Notes: generated from the sequence alone by a model not told the origin. 64,000 bases of DNA from Agromyces sp. Marseille-P2726 (GCF_902809835.1 NZ_CADDWM010000015.1:496001-560000), one strand, 5' to 3'; counted from the stretch's first letter, positions 34,728-42,976 are shown. Numbers and translations: made by a program.

Positions 34728-34800
34728 CCCCCCGTAGCTCAGAGGACAGAGCACGTGGTTTCTACCCACTTGGTCGGGAGTTCGAATCTCTCCGGGGGGG
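34728..34800 (+). tRNA. tRNA-Arg(UCU)
   Basis: The 73-nt sequence folds as a complete cloverleaf. The acceptor stem CCCCCCG pairs with CGGGGGG, the D stem is GCTC/GAGC, and the anticodon loop TTTCTAC places TCT at positions 34-36, decoding AGA. The T arm is GGGAG-TTCGAAT-CTCTC with one G-T pair, and G is the discriminator base, as is usual for actinobacterial tRNA-Arg. The anticodon stem has a C/T mismatch at its first pair (27-43). The CCA end is not encoded. Confidence 0.9.
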
Positions 34801-34843
34801 CCGATGATGCGACCACGACCGCAGCCGTGTCGCAGCGCCCCGG

Positions 34844-34849
34844 TAGACT
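34844..34849 (+). promoter_or_regulatory. Leaderless -10 box of orn
   Basis: TAGACT ends 6 nt before ATG 34856. Confidence 0.55.
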
Positions 34850-34855
34850 CCCCGC

Positions 34856-35476
34856 ATGGCAACCCCGAGCGACCGGTTGGTCTGGATCGACTGCGAGATG
34901 ACCGGACTCGACCTCGAGGTCGACGAGCTCGTCGAGATCGCCGTCGTCATCACCGATTACGACCTGAACCCCGTCGATGCCGGTCTCAGCATCGTCATCA
35001 AGCCCGACGCCAGCGCCCTCGAGTCGATGGGCGAATTCGTTCGAGCGATGCACACCGAGTCGGGGCTCATCGAAGAGATCCCCAATGGCGTCAGCGTCGC
35101 CGAGGCCGAGTACGAGGTGCTCGAATACGTGCTGAAGCACGTGCCCGAAGAGCAGCGCGCCCCGCTCGCCGGCAACTCCATCGGCACCGACCGTGCCTTC
35201 CTCACCAAGTTCATGCCCCGCCTCGACTCGCACCTGCACTACCGCAACGTCGACGTCTCCTCCATCAAAGAGCTCGCCAAGCGCTGGTACCCGCGCGCCT
35301 ACTTCAATTCACCGGCGAAGAACGGCGGGCATCGCGCGCTGGCCGACATCTTGGAGTCCATCCGCGAGCTGAACTACTACCGCCGCGCCATCTTCGTGGC
35401 CGACCCCGGTCCGACGAGCCAAGAGCTCCAGACGCTCGCGGCGGCCGTCGTGGACGAGTTCGACAGCAAGGTGTAG
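34856..35476 (+). CDS. orn: Oligoribonuclease
   Basis: The 206-residue DEDDh exonuclease has all its motifs: [10 protein letters not shown] (DxE), [11 protein letters not shown] (Asp), and [11 protein letters not shown] (His and Asp). It degrades 2-5-nt RNA fragments and pGpG to mononucleotides and is usually essential. The start ATG 34856 is fixed by a TAGACT box at leaderless spacing 43 bp after the tRNA-Arg. It ends 43 bp before tRNA-His; a hairpin lies between the two. Confidence 0.96.
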   Translation: MATPSDRLVWIDCEMTGLDLEVDELVEIAVVITDYDLNPVDAGLSIVIKPDASALESMGEFVRAMHTESGLIEEIPNGVSVAEAEYEVLEYVLKHVPEEQRAPLAGNSIGTDRAFLTKFMPRLDSHLHYRNVDVSSIKELAKRWYPRAYFNSPAKNGGHRALADILESIRELNYYRRAIFVADPGPTSQELQTLAAAVVDEFDSKV

Positions 35477-35490
35477 TAGTCTCTTTGAGT

Positions 35491-35515
35491 TGTCGGATCG
35501 TCGCGACGATCGACA
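35491..35515. terminator. Palindromic hairpin between orn and tRNA-His
   Basis: GATCGTCGCGACGATC (35496-35511) is a perfect palindrome extended by TGTC/GACA with one bulged G. It lies 14 bp after the orn stop and 4 bp before tRNA-His; it may terminate orn or mark a processing site. Confidence 0.5.
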
Positions 35516-35519
35516 CATG

Positions 35520-35595
35520 GTGGGTATAGCTCAGTTGGTAGAGCGCCTGGTTGTGGTCCAGGAGGTCGCGGGTTCAAGCCCCGTTACTCACCCCA
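35520..35595 (+). tRNA. tRNA-His(GUG) with encoded CCA
   Basis: The acceptor stem GTGGGTA pairs with TACTCAC (one G-T pair); the anticodon stem CCTGG/CCAGG encloses TTGTGGT with anticodon GTG. The T arm GCGGG-TTCAAGC-CCCGT is complete. The discriminator is C, as required by HisRS, and G at 35519 can supply the G-1 base. The CCA end is encoded at 35593-35595. Confidence 0.95.
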
Positions 35596-35664
35596 AGAAG
35601 GCGCAGTGAGCGCTGGATTTCCCTGCTGTTCTCGTGCTGTTCTCGCCTCCGATCGGAGCTGGCC

Positions 35665-36012
35665 GTGCAACTCGATGCCGAAGCGTTCGAGGCCATCGTC
35701 GTGGACGAGCTCGACCAGCTTCCCGACGACATGGTCGACGGGCTCGAGAACGTCGTCTTCGTCGTCGAGGATCGACCCGAAGACGGATCGCTCGACCTGC
35801 TCGGGCTCTATGACGGGTACGCCCTGACCGAACGCGACCGCTACGGGCTCGGCGAGATGCCCGACCGGATCATCCTCTACCGCGAGCCGCTCCTCGCGAT
35901 CTCCGACGACGAGCAGCAGCTGCGCGATGAGATCCACGTGACGCTCGTGCACGAGATCGCCCACTTCTACGGCATCGACGACGACCGGCTGCACGAGCTC
36001 GGCTGGGCGTGA
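35665..36012 (+). CDS. Small zincin-like metallopeptidase
   Basis: The start GTG 35665 (GGAGC upstream) gives 115 residues beginning MQLDAEAFEAIVVDELDQLP; the longer frame runs through tRNA-His and is excluded. The protein is a minimal zincin of the COG3824/DUF1025 type: a beta/alpha domain with an acidic middle and a C-terminal HEIAHFYGIDDDRLHELG, where HExxH and a downstream Asp or His would bind zinc. Family members are widespread in actinobacteria, and their peptide substrate is not known. Cytoplasmic: no signal peptide. Confidence 0.88.
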   Translation: MQLDAEAFEAIVVDELDQLPDDMVDGLENVVFVVEDRPEDGSLDLLGLYDGYALTERDRYGLGEMPDRIILYREPLLAISDDEQQLRDEIHVTLVHEIAHFYGIDDDRLHELGWA

Positions 36013-36024
36013 TCCGCGCCGGGT

Positions 36025-36030
36025 TACGCT
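36025..36030 (+). promoter_or_regulatory. Leaderless -10 box of the DD-carboxypeptidase-like gene
   Basis: TACGCT ends 7 nt before ATG 36038. Confidence 0.5.
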
Positions 36031-36037
36031 GATCTGC

Positions 36038-37291
36038 ATGTCCTCCCCCGGCCGTGTCATCGGCATTTTCGTCGGTGCGCTCGCGATCCTCGGCATCGGC
36101 GTCTACGGCCCCGCGATGCTCCTTGCGCCGCTCCCCCAGGTCGACGTGCGCCTCGAGCCGGCCGCGACGGCCGCATCCGAGGTTCCGGCGCTCGTGCTGC
36201 CCGACATCGGCGCCAGCGCGCTGGCGGTCGTCGACGGCGACGGCCGGGCCGAGACGATCGCCGTCGCAGGCGAGCCGGCCGCCGTGCCGATCGGCGGTGC
36301 CGCGAAGCTCGTGACACTCCTCGTCACCCTCGAGTCGCTGCCGCTCTCGGCCGGCGCGAACGGTCCGTCGATCCCCATCGGCCCCGACGACTACACCGAC
36401 TACCTGCGGTACTCCGGCGAAGGATCGCGCACCCTGCCCGTCCTGCCGGGCCAGATCTGGAGTCAGCGCGACGTCGTTCGCGCCATCCTGGTCGGGTCCA
36501 GCAACAACCATGCCGACACGCTGGTCCGCTGGGCGTTCGGGGGCGTCGACCCCTACGTCGAGGCAGCGAACACGTGGCTCGCCGAGCAGGGGTTCGCGAC
36601 CGTCCAGGTCGACGACGCGACCGGCCTCTCGGAAGAGAACGTGGGCACCGCCGACGAGCTCGCCCGGCTCGGGGCGCTCGTGCTCGCCGACGCCGAGCTC
36701 GCGGCCATCCTCGACGACCCGGGCAGGTCACCGCTCGGTTCGCGGAGCATTCCCGACGCCGTGGAACGCTCGACCGTCGACGGCGTTCGGGCGGTGTCGC
36801 GCAGCTTCACCGACCAGGGAGGCCTGAGCTACGTGTTCACCACCGAGCTTCCCGCCGCCGAAGGAACCGAAGGGCCGACGACCCTCACCGGCGCGATGCT
36901 CCTGATGCCCGACTACGAGACGCTCGACCCCGCCGTCGAAGCCGCCGTCGTCTCCGCGGTCGCCGCCTCCACGCCGATCGAGATCATCGTCGAGGGCACG
37001 CCGTACGGCTCGGTCGAGTCGGCATGGGGTGACCGCGCCGAGCTCGTGGCGGCGGTGAGCCGAACGGACGCCGCATGGGGATCGCCGCCCGGCGCGGCAT
37101 CCGTCACCGTCGACCCATTCGCGACCGCACCCGACGGACGCGAGGTCGGCCGGGTGGCGGTGCCGACCGCCACCGGAGAGCTGGCGTCCCCGCTTCGGCT
37201 GCGCGGAGACATCCGAGATCCGGGTCCGATCTGGCGCCTGACCCATCCGGGGCCGGTGATCGACGCCTTCCTCTCAGCCCAGGAGGACTGA
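36038..37291 (+). CDS. DD-carboxypeptidase-like protein lacking catalytic residues
   Basis: The 417-residue protein has an N-terminal membrane helix (residues 8-30) and an extracytoplasmic region that follows the S11 DD-carboxypeptidase (DacA) plan: SxN motif as SNN at 155-157, and DATGLSEENVGTADELARLG at about 193-212, which matches the DPTGLSxxNxSTAxDLARL block. However, the position of the SxxK nucleophile reads GGAAK (86-90), with Gly where Ser should be, and the KTG-like position reads SRS (254-256) before FTDQGGLSYVF. It is therefore probably an inactive peptidoglycan-binding or regulatory pseudo-enzyme anchored in the membrane. The gene is convergent with the small ORF at 37301. Confidence 0.8.
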   Translation: MSSPGRVIGIFVGALAILGIGVYGPAMLLAPLPQVDVRLEPAATAASEVPALVLPDIGASALAVVDGDGRAETIAVAGEPAAVPIGGAAKLVTLLVTLESLPLSAGANGPSIPIGPDDYTDYLRYSGEGSRTLPVLPGQIWSQRDVVRAILVGSSNNHADTLVRWAFGGVDPYVEAANTWLAEQGFATVQVDDATGLSEENVGTADELARLGALVLADAELAAILDDPGRSPLGSRSIPDAVERSTVDGVRAVSRSFTDQGGLSYVFTTELPAAEGTEGPTTLTGAMLLMPDYETLDPAVEAAVVSAVAASTPIEIIVEGTPYGSVESAWGDRAELVAAVSRTDAAWGSPPGAASVTVDPFATAPDGREVGRVAVPTATGELASPLRLRGDIRDPGPIWRLTHPGPVIDAFLSAQED

Positions 37292-37300
37292 TGGGGTGGG

Positions 37301-37561
37301 TCAGTCGTTGTCGTCCTCGTCGAACTCCACCGGGTCGGAATCGCCGGCGTCGAACCGGAACTTCACACGCAGCTGGCCGTTGACCTCGCGCTGGTCGACC
37401 GCGTCGTACCAGAACAACGACTCGAGCCCGTCGACCGCGGCCAGCATGCCGACCCGTTGCTCGGGCTTGCCCCCGACCAGGATTCGATGCTCGAACTCCC
37501 CCTCGAGCGGTCCGTCGATGAACTCGGCGACGTACTCCGCTCCAGCCCTGTCTGCGCTCAT
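37301..37561 (-). CDS. Small acidic protein of unknown function
   Basis: This 86-residue protein (ATG 37561) has a beta-rich core, EYVAEFIDGPLEGEFEHRILVGG and a C-terminal run of Asp/Glu (DPVEFDEDDND). There is no membrane helix. Small proteins of this form occur in many actinobacteria without a known role. Its ATG overlaps the stop of the kinase gene by 4 bp, which puts it at the end of the ECF transporter operon. Confidence 0.75.
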   Translation of the reverse strand: MSADRAGAEYVAEFIDGPLEGEFEHRILVGGKPEQRVGMLAAVDGLESLFWYDAVDQREVNGQLRVKFRFDAGDSDPVEFDEDDND

Positions 37562-38217
37562 ACGCCTACGTTAGTCCTTGGTCGCGCCGGGTGGGCAGGC
37601 GCCGGCCGGGCGGCGAGTCTCGGCTCGATCCAGCCGCGACCGGTGGTGCGCAGGCGCACGTCGGCGCGACGCGCAGGCGAGGCGCGCTGCACATACCGCC
37701 GCCACTGACGCTCCCACACGTCCCAGTACGGGTCGAATGCGCCGCCATCGCGGAGCAGGGCCCGGCGCTTGCGTTCACCATCCGAGGCCTCCACCCAGAC
37801 GCGGACAGCTTGTCTGCTGCCCGGGCGGGTCGCGAACGCGCCGCAGCCCTCGATGATGAGCGCTCGACCGGGGCGTACGTGCTCGAGGGCACCGGCGCGG
37901 TCGAGATTCCAATCCCAGCGCCGCCAGGCGCCGACCGCGCCGCGTTCGATGGGCGGTACGAGACTGAGCGCCAGGTGCCGGCCGGCCCGCTCGAGGCCGT
38001 GCCAGCCCGGATACACGTCGTCGAGCCGAACGAGGAACGGAGCTCGTCCCGGCCATGCCGCGAACACCGCGTCGGCCAGCGTGCTCTTGCCCGAGCCGCT
38101 CGGGCCGTCGATCAGCACGATCGGGTCGTGGATGCCGCGGGTCGCCGCCACGACGGCCCGCGCCGCGACGACCGCCGCCGAATGGTCGGCTCCGGCCATG
38201 CCCGCATTCGCGCCCAT
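37558..38217 (-). CDS. P-loop nucleoside/uridine kinase-like protein
   Basis: With ATG 38217 the protein has 219 residues (ATG 38244 would add nine and overlap the upstream gene by 17 bp). Residues 33-45 contain IVLIDGPSGSGKSTLADAV, the Walker A of uridine-kinase-like P-loop enzymes, followed by FLVRLDDVYPGWHGL (Asp of Walker B/substrate site) and ALIIEGCGAF. Its position as fourth gene of a TPP-controlled YkoEDC transport operon suggests phosphorylation of the imported compound or a related vitamin precursor, but no ThiD, ThiM or ThiN motif is present, so that is inference. The C-terminus is Arg/Pro-rich. Confidence 0.8.
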   Translation of the reverse strand: MGANAGMAGADHSAAVVAARAVVAATRGIHDPIVLIDGPSGSGKSTLADAVFAAWPGRAPFLVRLDDVYPGWHGLERAGRHLALSLVPPIERGAVGAWRRWDWNLDRAGALEHVRPGRALIIEGCGAFATRPGSRQAVRVWVEASDGERKRRALLRDGGAFDPYWDVWERQWRRYVQRASPARRADVRLRTTGRGWIEPRLAARPAPAHPARPRTNVGV

Positions 38218-38227
38218 CGCGTTGGCG

Positions 38228-39007
38228 TCAGGTCCAGACGACATTCCACGTCCCGGCGAGCACCGCGGCCGTGGCCGCGACCGCGGCGACGAGGCATCCG
38301 ACACCGATCACCGCCCATTCGGCGCGGCCGAAGTGCGCGGTCCTCGCCCATGTGCGCTCGACGGGGGCGCCGAAGCCGCGCGCCTCCATGGCGGTGGCGA
38401 GCACGCTGCCGCGTCGGATGGCGAGCACCAGCAGGGCGAACGCCTGACCGAGGCCGCGACGGATGGCGCCATGGTCGGCGATGCCACGAGCTCGGCGCGC
38501 CAGGGTCAGCGTGCGCCAGTCGTCGATGCTCGAACCGACGAGACGCAAGGCCGCGAGCGCCCCGAGCACGAACCGGGCCGGAAGGCGCAGTGTCTGCGCG
38601 AGTCCGTCGGCCAGGTCGGTCGGATCGATCGAGAGGAACAGCACGACCGCCGGCAGGGCGATCGCGATGACGCGCGCCATCGTCGCGAGCCCGATCTGCA
38701 CCGAGCCCTCGGTGACGTGGATGACGCCGAACTCCCAGAGCGTCGCGCCCGACGGGGCCCCGTACAGCACCATGCTGATCCCGGTGAGGGGGGCGGCGAT
38801 CCAGACCACCAGCGTGCGACGCGACCACAGCAGCGACCCGAGCCCCGCCGCGGTGAACACGGCGACCTCGCAGAGGATCGCGACCGTGGCGGAGACCGCA
38901 TCGAGCGTCAGGATCAGCACGATGCTCAGCGGCACGGTGGCCGCGATCTTGGCGACGGGATTGACATCGGCGAGCGGCAGTCCGGGCCGGACGGCGGCGA
39001 TGCTCAT
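38228..39007 (-). CDS. ykoC: ECF transporter T component (YkoC/EcfT-like)
   Basis: The 259-residue membrane protein has about six helices and the EcfT coupling motifs with Ala-Arg-Gly: RRARGIADHGAIRRG near residue 165 and TAMEARGFGAPVER near 205, which contact the ATPases. It links S component and ATPase in energy-coupling factor transporters. The start overlaps the ATPase stop by 4 bp (ATGA at 39004-39007). The P-loop kinase gene follows after 10 bp. Confidence 0.92.
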   Translation of the reverse strand: MSIAAVRPGLPLADVNPVAKIAATVPLSIVLILTLDAVSATVAILCEVAVFTAAGLGSLLWSRRTLVVWIAAPLTGISMVLYGAPSGATLWEFGVIHVTEGSVQIGLATMARVIAIALPAVVLFLSIDPTDLADGLAQTLRLPARFVLGALAALRLVGSSIDDWRTLTLARRARGIADHGAIRRGLGQAFALLVLAIRRGSVLATAMEARGFGAPVERTWARTAHFGRAEWAVIGVGCLVAAVAATAAVLAGTWNVVWT

Positions 39008-40488
39008 CTGGCCGCTTCCGTCATGGTGCGGGAGATGTCGAGGCGGCGATCGGCGATGGCATCGACGAACGTCTCATCATGAGTGACGGCCACGACGCCG
39101 ACGCCCTCGTCGCGCAGGGCGACGATGAGCCGCGCGAGCTCGCGCCAGGTGTTCGCGTCCTGCCCGAACGTCGGCTCGTCGAGCACCAGCATGCGAGGCC
39201 GGGTCGCGAGCACCGTCGCCACCGAGAGTCGGCGCTTCTCCCCGCCCGAGAGGGTGAACGGATTCGCCGCGGCGAGACGATCGAGCCGCAGCGCGCTCAG
39301 GAGCTCGTCGGTACGGGCGCGCCGCTCATCGGCCGGGAGCCGCAGCGCTCGTGGGCCGACCTCGAGCTCATCGCGAACCGACCCGGCGAGGAACTGGTGC
39401 TCGGGGCTCTGGAACACCGTGCCGATGCGGGACAGCAGGTCTCGCGAGCGCCACCTCCACGGTTCGCCGACAAGCCCGGCTGCCAGCGCTGCATGGGGAG
39501 CGAGGTGCCCGCGCTCGGGTCGGAGGAGGCCGGCCAGCGTCAGGCCGAGCGTCGACTTGCCGACGCCGTTCGGACCCGTGACGGCCAAGATGCTGCCGGC
39601 ATCCACCTGCACATCGACCGACCGCAGCACCGGCATGCCGGGGACCCGGGCGACGTCGAGGCCGTCGGCGACGAGCAGCGGATGCCGCGACGCGACGTCG
39701 GGCTGCGGCGCGTGCCACGGCACGTCATCGGGGAGCCAGACGCCGGCTGCGCGCAGGTCGGTCGCCCGCTGCACGAGCACCTCGGCGGGCCGCCCGTCGG
39801 CGAGGAGGCCACCGCCCTGGCCGAGCACCACCACGCGGTCGACGACGGGCAGCCAGGCCGACACCCGATGTTCGATGACGATGAGTGTCGCCCCGGTCTC
39901 GTCGGCCACCCGAGCGACCGCGTCGCGGACCTCGAGCACGCCCGCCGGATCGAGGTTCGCCGTGGGCTCGTCGAGCAGGATGAGACCCGGACGCATCGCG
40001 ATCACGCCCGCCAGGGCGAGTCGCTGGCGTTGCCCGCCCGAGAGCTGCGCGGTCGAGTGATCCAGCGGCAGGTCCAGTCCGACCGCGTCCAGCGCGTCCA
40101 CGACCCTGGGCCAGATCCCGAAGCGGGGCACGCCGAGGTTCTCGAGCCCGAAGGCGACGTCGTCGCCGAGCCGCGCCATGATGAGCTGCGCGTCGGGGTC
40201 TTGGAGCACGAGACCCGAGCGGCCTCGTGACGCCGCCGCCGGCTGCCCGTCGACGATGAGCCGGCCGGTCGCCTCGCCGTCGTCGTCGCCCCCGAGCACG
40301 CCGGCGAGGCCGTGCAGCAGTGTCGACTTGCCGGACCCCGAGGCGCCGAGCAGCAGCACCCGCTCACCGGGGGCGATGCGCAGGTCGAGACCCTGCACGG
40401 CGGGATCTCGTCGCCCGCCGTGGCGCCAGCCCCACCCCTCTGCGGTGACGCTCGCCGGGCGGACGGGTGCCGCACCGGTGACGGTCAC
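39004..40488 (-). CDS. ykoD: ECF transporter fused double ATPase (YkoD-like)
   Basis: GTG 40488 starts this 494-residue protein 1 bp after the S-component stop; the longer frame is excluded because it runs over that gene. Two complete ABC domains are fused: GASGSGKST / LSGGQRQRLAL / LILLDEPTANLDP in the first half, and GPNGVGKST / LSGGEKRRLSV / MLVLDEPTFGQD in the second. The tandem arrangement is that of YkoD, the ATPase of the YkoEDC thiamine/HMP transporter. The two Q loops (LVLQDPDAQLI and TVFQSPEHQFL) are of the cobalt/ECF type. Confidence 0.94.
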   Translation of the reverse strand: MTVTGAAPVRPASVTAEGWGWRHGGRRDPAVQGLDLRIAPGERVLLLGASGSGKSTLLHGLAGVLGGDDDGEATGRLIVDGQPAAASRGRSGLVLQDPDAQLIMARLGDDVAFGLENLGVPRFGIWPRVVDALDAVGLDLPLDHSTAQLSGGQRQRLALAGVIAMRPGLILLDEPTANLDPAGVLEVRDAVARVADETGATLIVIEHRVSAWLPVVDRVVVLGQGGGLLADGRPAEVLVQRATDLRAAGVWLPDDVPWHAPQPDVASRHPLLVADGLDVARVPGMPVLRSVDVQVDAGSILAVTGPNGVGKSTLGLTLAGLLRPERGHLAPHAALAAGLVGEPWRWRSRDLLSRIGTVFQSPEHQFLAGSVRDELEVGPRALRLPADERRARTDELLSALRLDRLAAANPFTLSGGEKRRLSVATVLATRPRMLVLDEPTFGQDANTWRELARLIVALRDEGVGVVAVTHDETFVDAIADRRLDISRTMTEAAR

Positions 40489-40489
40489 G

Positions 40490-41119
40490 TCAGACCTCTC
40501 TCCGCTCGCGTCCGGCCGCGAAGCGGTCGAGCGCGCCGGCTCTGGCGAGGCCCCGGACGGCGAGCCACGAGAGCCCACCGGCGATCACCGCGCCGCCGAC
40601 GACACCCGACACGATGTACGTGGTGGCGAACAGGGGCGCCGCACCCGCGTAGTAGATGACCAGGTCGTTGATGGCCATGGCGAGTCCTGCGCCTGCTCCC
40701 GCGAGCATGGCGACCGGGAGCCGCCAGTTGCGGTACAGGAACACGGCGAACACGAGCTCTGCACCGAGCCCCTGCACGAGGCCCGCCTCGATGGTGAGCA
40801 GTCCTCCCCACTGGCTGCCGATGAGCGCGGAGACGACCGCCGCGACGAGCTCGGTGTAGATCGCGGCGCCTGGCTTGCGGATGACCAGGGCTCCGAGCAC
40901 GCCTGCCACGACCCAGAGGGCGGCGGGAGCCGCCTGCAGGCCGGGGAGGAGCGCTTCGATGGGCCCCGAGATCGGCCCCCAGACGACACCCCAGGCCCAG
41001 AACACGACGCCGACGGCGACGCCGATGACGCTGGCGACCACGATGTCGACGACGCGCCACCGAAGGCGGTGCGAACCCGAGGTCGGAGAAGACGTGGAGG
41101 ATGTGACGGGTGCGTGCAC
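40490..41119 (-). CDS. ykoE: ECF transporter S component, YkoE-like (thiamine/HMP)
   Basis: The 209-residue protein starts at GTG 41119, with AAAGGG upstream, and has about five helices: VDIVVASVIGVAVGVVFWAWGVVWGP is the YkoE N-terminus. The substrate-binding membrane protein of the YkoEDC transporter recognises thiamine or hydroxymethylpyrimidine. The assignment is strengthened by a THI-box riboswitch 50 bp upstream. It is the first gene of the operon ykoE-ykoD-ykoC-kinase-small ORF. Confidence 0.93.
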   Translation of the reverse strand: MHAPVTSSTSSPTSGSHRLRWRVVDIVVASVIGVAVGVVFWAWGVVWGPISGPIEALLPGLQAAPAALWVVAGVLGALVIRKPGAAIYTELVAAVVSALIGSQWGGLLTIEAGLVQGLGAELVFAVFLYRNWRLPVAMLAGAGAGLAMAINDLVIYYAGAAPLFATTYIVSGVVGGAVIAGGLSWLAVRGLARAGALDRFAAGRERREV

Positions 41120-41169
41120 GATTCGTGCCCTTTCTCTTCGATGAAAGAGGCACGGGAACGAGATGTGAT

Positions 41170-41255
41170 GCCTCCCTGCGCTGGCATGACCCAGATCAGG
41201 TTCGACGGTCGAAGGTTGAGGACCTTCCTCTCAGCCCGGCTCACCGGACTCCCGT
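41170..41255 (-). promoter_or_regulatory. TPP riboswitch (THI-box)
   Basis: On the minus strand the segment contains, in order, the conserved CTGAGAGGAAGG block, the CGAACCTGATCTGGGTCAT helix segment (41190-41209) and the closing AGCGCAGGGAGG, flanked by a GGGAGTCCGGTGAGCC start. This is the canonical thiamine-pyrophosphate aptamer. It stands 50 bp ahead of the ykoE start and should lower expression of the transporter when TPP is abundant, probably by hiding the ribosome site, as no terminator stem is evident. Confidence 0.95.
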
Positions 41256-41266
41256 GTTCGCAGACG

Positions 41267-41272
41267 AGTATA
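41267..41272 (-). promoter_or_regulatory. -10 box of the TPP-controlled operon
   Basis: TATACT on the minus strand lies 12 bp before the aptamer's first conserved base, placing the RNA start right at the riboswitch. The -35 is not clear. Confidence 0.5.
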
Positions 41273-41308
41273 CGCTGCCCGACCGAGCGACGGCGTCAGG
41301 TCGTCGCC

Positions 41309-41644
41309 TCAGTGCTTGAGCGCGCGGATCACCATCTTCAGGGCTCGGCCGGTGACCCACACGAGGGGCGTTGCGACGAGGACCAGGCCGATGAGGTTCG
41401 GCTCGAAGCGAACCTCGCGACCGGCTCGACCCACATATGCCCCGAGCGGAATGGCGGCTCCGCCGCCGCCACCGCCGGAGCCCTGGTCGCCCCGCTGGTC
41501 GCTGCCCGAGCCGCCGCCGAAGCCGTAGTAGCCGAGCGCGACGGGCACGATCTTCGTGCCCTCGATGTCGACGGGATCACCGTACGCGGTCTTGACGCCG
41601 ACGCCGGCGACGGTCTCTCCGAGTTCCAGAACGAGTTCAGCCAT
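41309..41644 (-). CDS. GerW/YtfJ-family protein
   Basis: The 111-residue protein follows the GerW (YtfJ) pattern: TAYGDPVDIEGTKIVPVALGYYGFGGGSG, a flexible Gly-rich linker (about residues 45-62), then an amphipathic or membrane-associated C-terminus LIGLVLVATPLVWVTGRALKMVI. In Bacillus GerW is a spore-coat germination factor; in non-sporulating actinobacteria homologues are common, and their role is unknown. The start is fixed by TAGCGT at 7 nt. The gene lies 30 bp after dinB on the same strand. Confidence 0.88.
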   Translation of the reverse strand: MAELVLELGETVAGVGVKTAYGDPVDIEGTKIVPVALGYYGFGGGSGSDQRGDQGSGGGGGGAAIPLGAYVGRAGREVRFEPNLIGLVLVATPLVWVTGRALKMVIRALKH

Positions 41645-41651
41645 GCGCGCA

Positions 41652-41657
41652 ACGCTA
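41652..41657 (-). promoter_or_regulatory. Leaderless -10 box of the GerW-like gene
   Basis: TAGCGT on the minus strand ends 7 nt before ATG 41644. Confidence 0.45.
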
Positions 41658-41674
41658 CTCGGCGATGCCGTGGG

Positions 41675-42970
41675 CTACCAGCCCCAGCCTGCGGCTGCCT
41701 CGACCGCGGCGGCGTCGTCATCGGCGTCGGGCGGGTGGTCTCGTTCGGTACGAGCGTCGCCGCCGGGCCGGAGGAGGGTCGCAGGGCGCACGGCCCCACG
41801 CCCGAACTTCGCCGTGACCTCATCGATCGTGCGTTCGGCGTCGCGCCAGTCTTCGTCTGGGTCCCACAGCAGGGCGCCGTCGTCTGACGGCCGCAGCTGC
41901 TCTGCTCGCACTCCGATGAGGCGCACGCGCTCGCCGTCGCCGATGAGTTCGGCGAGGGCGTCGGATGCCTCGTCGTAGATGCGGCGCGCGACATCCGTCG
42001 GCTCGCTCAGCGTTCGCGAACGCGTGATCGTGCGGAAGTCGCCGTAGCGCAGCTTCAGCGTCACCGTGCGCCCCACGAGCCCGGCCTTGCGCAGGCGAAC
42101 GGCCACCCTGTCGGACAGCCGCAGCAACTCGCGCCGGATCTCGGCGGGGTCGGTGAGGTCGTGCCCGAACGTGTTCTCATGGCCGATGCTCTTCTCGGCG
42201 CGGGTGGTGTGCACGCTGCGGGCGTCGATGCCGTTCGCGAGACGAATCAGTCGCCCGGCGAGAGCGGGCCCGATGGCACGCTCGAGCGCGTCGTACGGCA
42301 TGGTCGCGACGTCGCCGACGGTGCGGAGCCCGATGCGGGTGAGCGACTGCTCGGTGACCCGCCCCACACCCCACAGCGCGGACACCGGCAGCGGATGCAG
42401 GAACGCGGTCGTCTGGGCGGCGGGCACCACCAGCATGCCGTCTGGCTTCGCCACGCTCGAAGCGACCTTCGCAACGTACTTCGTCGCCGCGACGCCGATC
42501 GAGCAGGTGAGACCGGTCTCGGAGCGCACGCGCTCGCGGATCATCCACGCGATCTCGGCGGGACTGCCGTGGAGCCTGCGTGCTCCTGAGACATCGAGGA
42601 ACGCCTCGTCGATCGACAGCGGCTCGACGAGCGGCGTGATGCTGCCGAAGATCTCCATGACCTGCCTCGAGTACTTCGCGTAGCTCGCGTAGTCGCCGCG
42701 CAGCACGATGGCGTTCGGACAGCGCTGCATGGCGAGGGACATCGGCATCGCCGAGTTCACCCCGAACCGGCGGGCCTCGTAGCTGGCCGCCGCCACGACG
42801 CCTCGCCCGGCGGTGCCGCCGACGAGCACCGGCTTGCCCCGCAGATCGGGACGCTTGAGGAGCTCGACCGAGACGAAGAACGCGTCCATGTCGACGTGCA
42901 GGATCGGCGTCGCCGAGTCGTCGACCGGACCCGTGGTGACCTGGCGCGACGAGCCGTCCTGCTTGCTCAT
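41675..42970 (-). CDS. dinB: DNA polymerase IV
   Basis: The 431-residue Y-family polymerase has the palm motifs ILHVDMDAFFVSVE and LSIDEAFLDVSG (acidic catalytic residues), thumb helix-hairpin-helix segments, and the little-finger domain. The usual beta-clamp-binding pentapeptide is not obvious at the Asp/Glu/Ala-rich C-terminus, which may be a lineage trait. It performs translesion DNA synthesis. The start codon ATG 42970 has TATGGT ending 6 nt upstream, so the message is probably leaderless; no LexA box was seen. Confidence 0.95.
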   Translation of the reverse strand: MSKQDGSSRQVTTGPVDDSATPILHVDMDAFFVSVELLKRPDLRGKPVLVGGTAGRGVVAAASYEARRFGVNSAMPMSLAMQRCPNAIVLRGDYASYAKYSRQVMEIFGSITPLVEPLSIDEAFLDVSGARRLHGSPAEIAWMIRERVRSETGLTCSIGVAATKYVAKVASSVAKPDGMLVVPAAQTTAFLHPLPVSALWGVGRVTEQSLTRIGLRTVGDVATMPYDALERAIGPALAGRLIRLANGIDARSVHTTRAEKSIGHENTFGHDLTDPAEIRRELLRLSDRVAVRLRKAGLVGRTVTLKLRYGDFRTITRSRTLSEPTDVARRIYDEASDALAELIGDGERVRLIGVRAEQLRPSDDGALLWDPDEDWRDAERTIDEVTAKFGRGAVRPATLLRPGGDARTERDHPPDADDDAAAVEAAAGWGW

Positions 42971-42976
42971 GCTGCG

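Noticed and set aside
35551..35664. N-terminal extension of the small metallopeptidase
   Set aside because: The extension reads through the tRNA-His gene; GTG 35665 with GGAGC upstream is the sensible start.
41309..41644. Evidence for sporulation from the GerW-like gene
   Set aside because: GerW/YtfJ homologues are frequent in non-sporulating actinobacteria, and no other spore gene is present.
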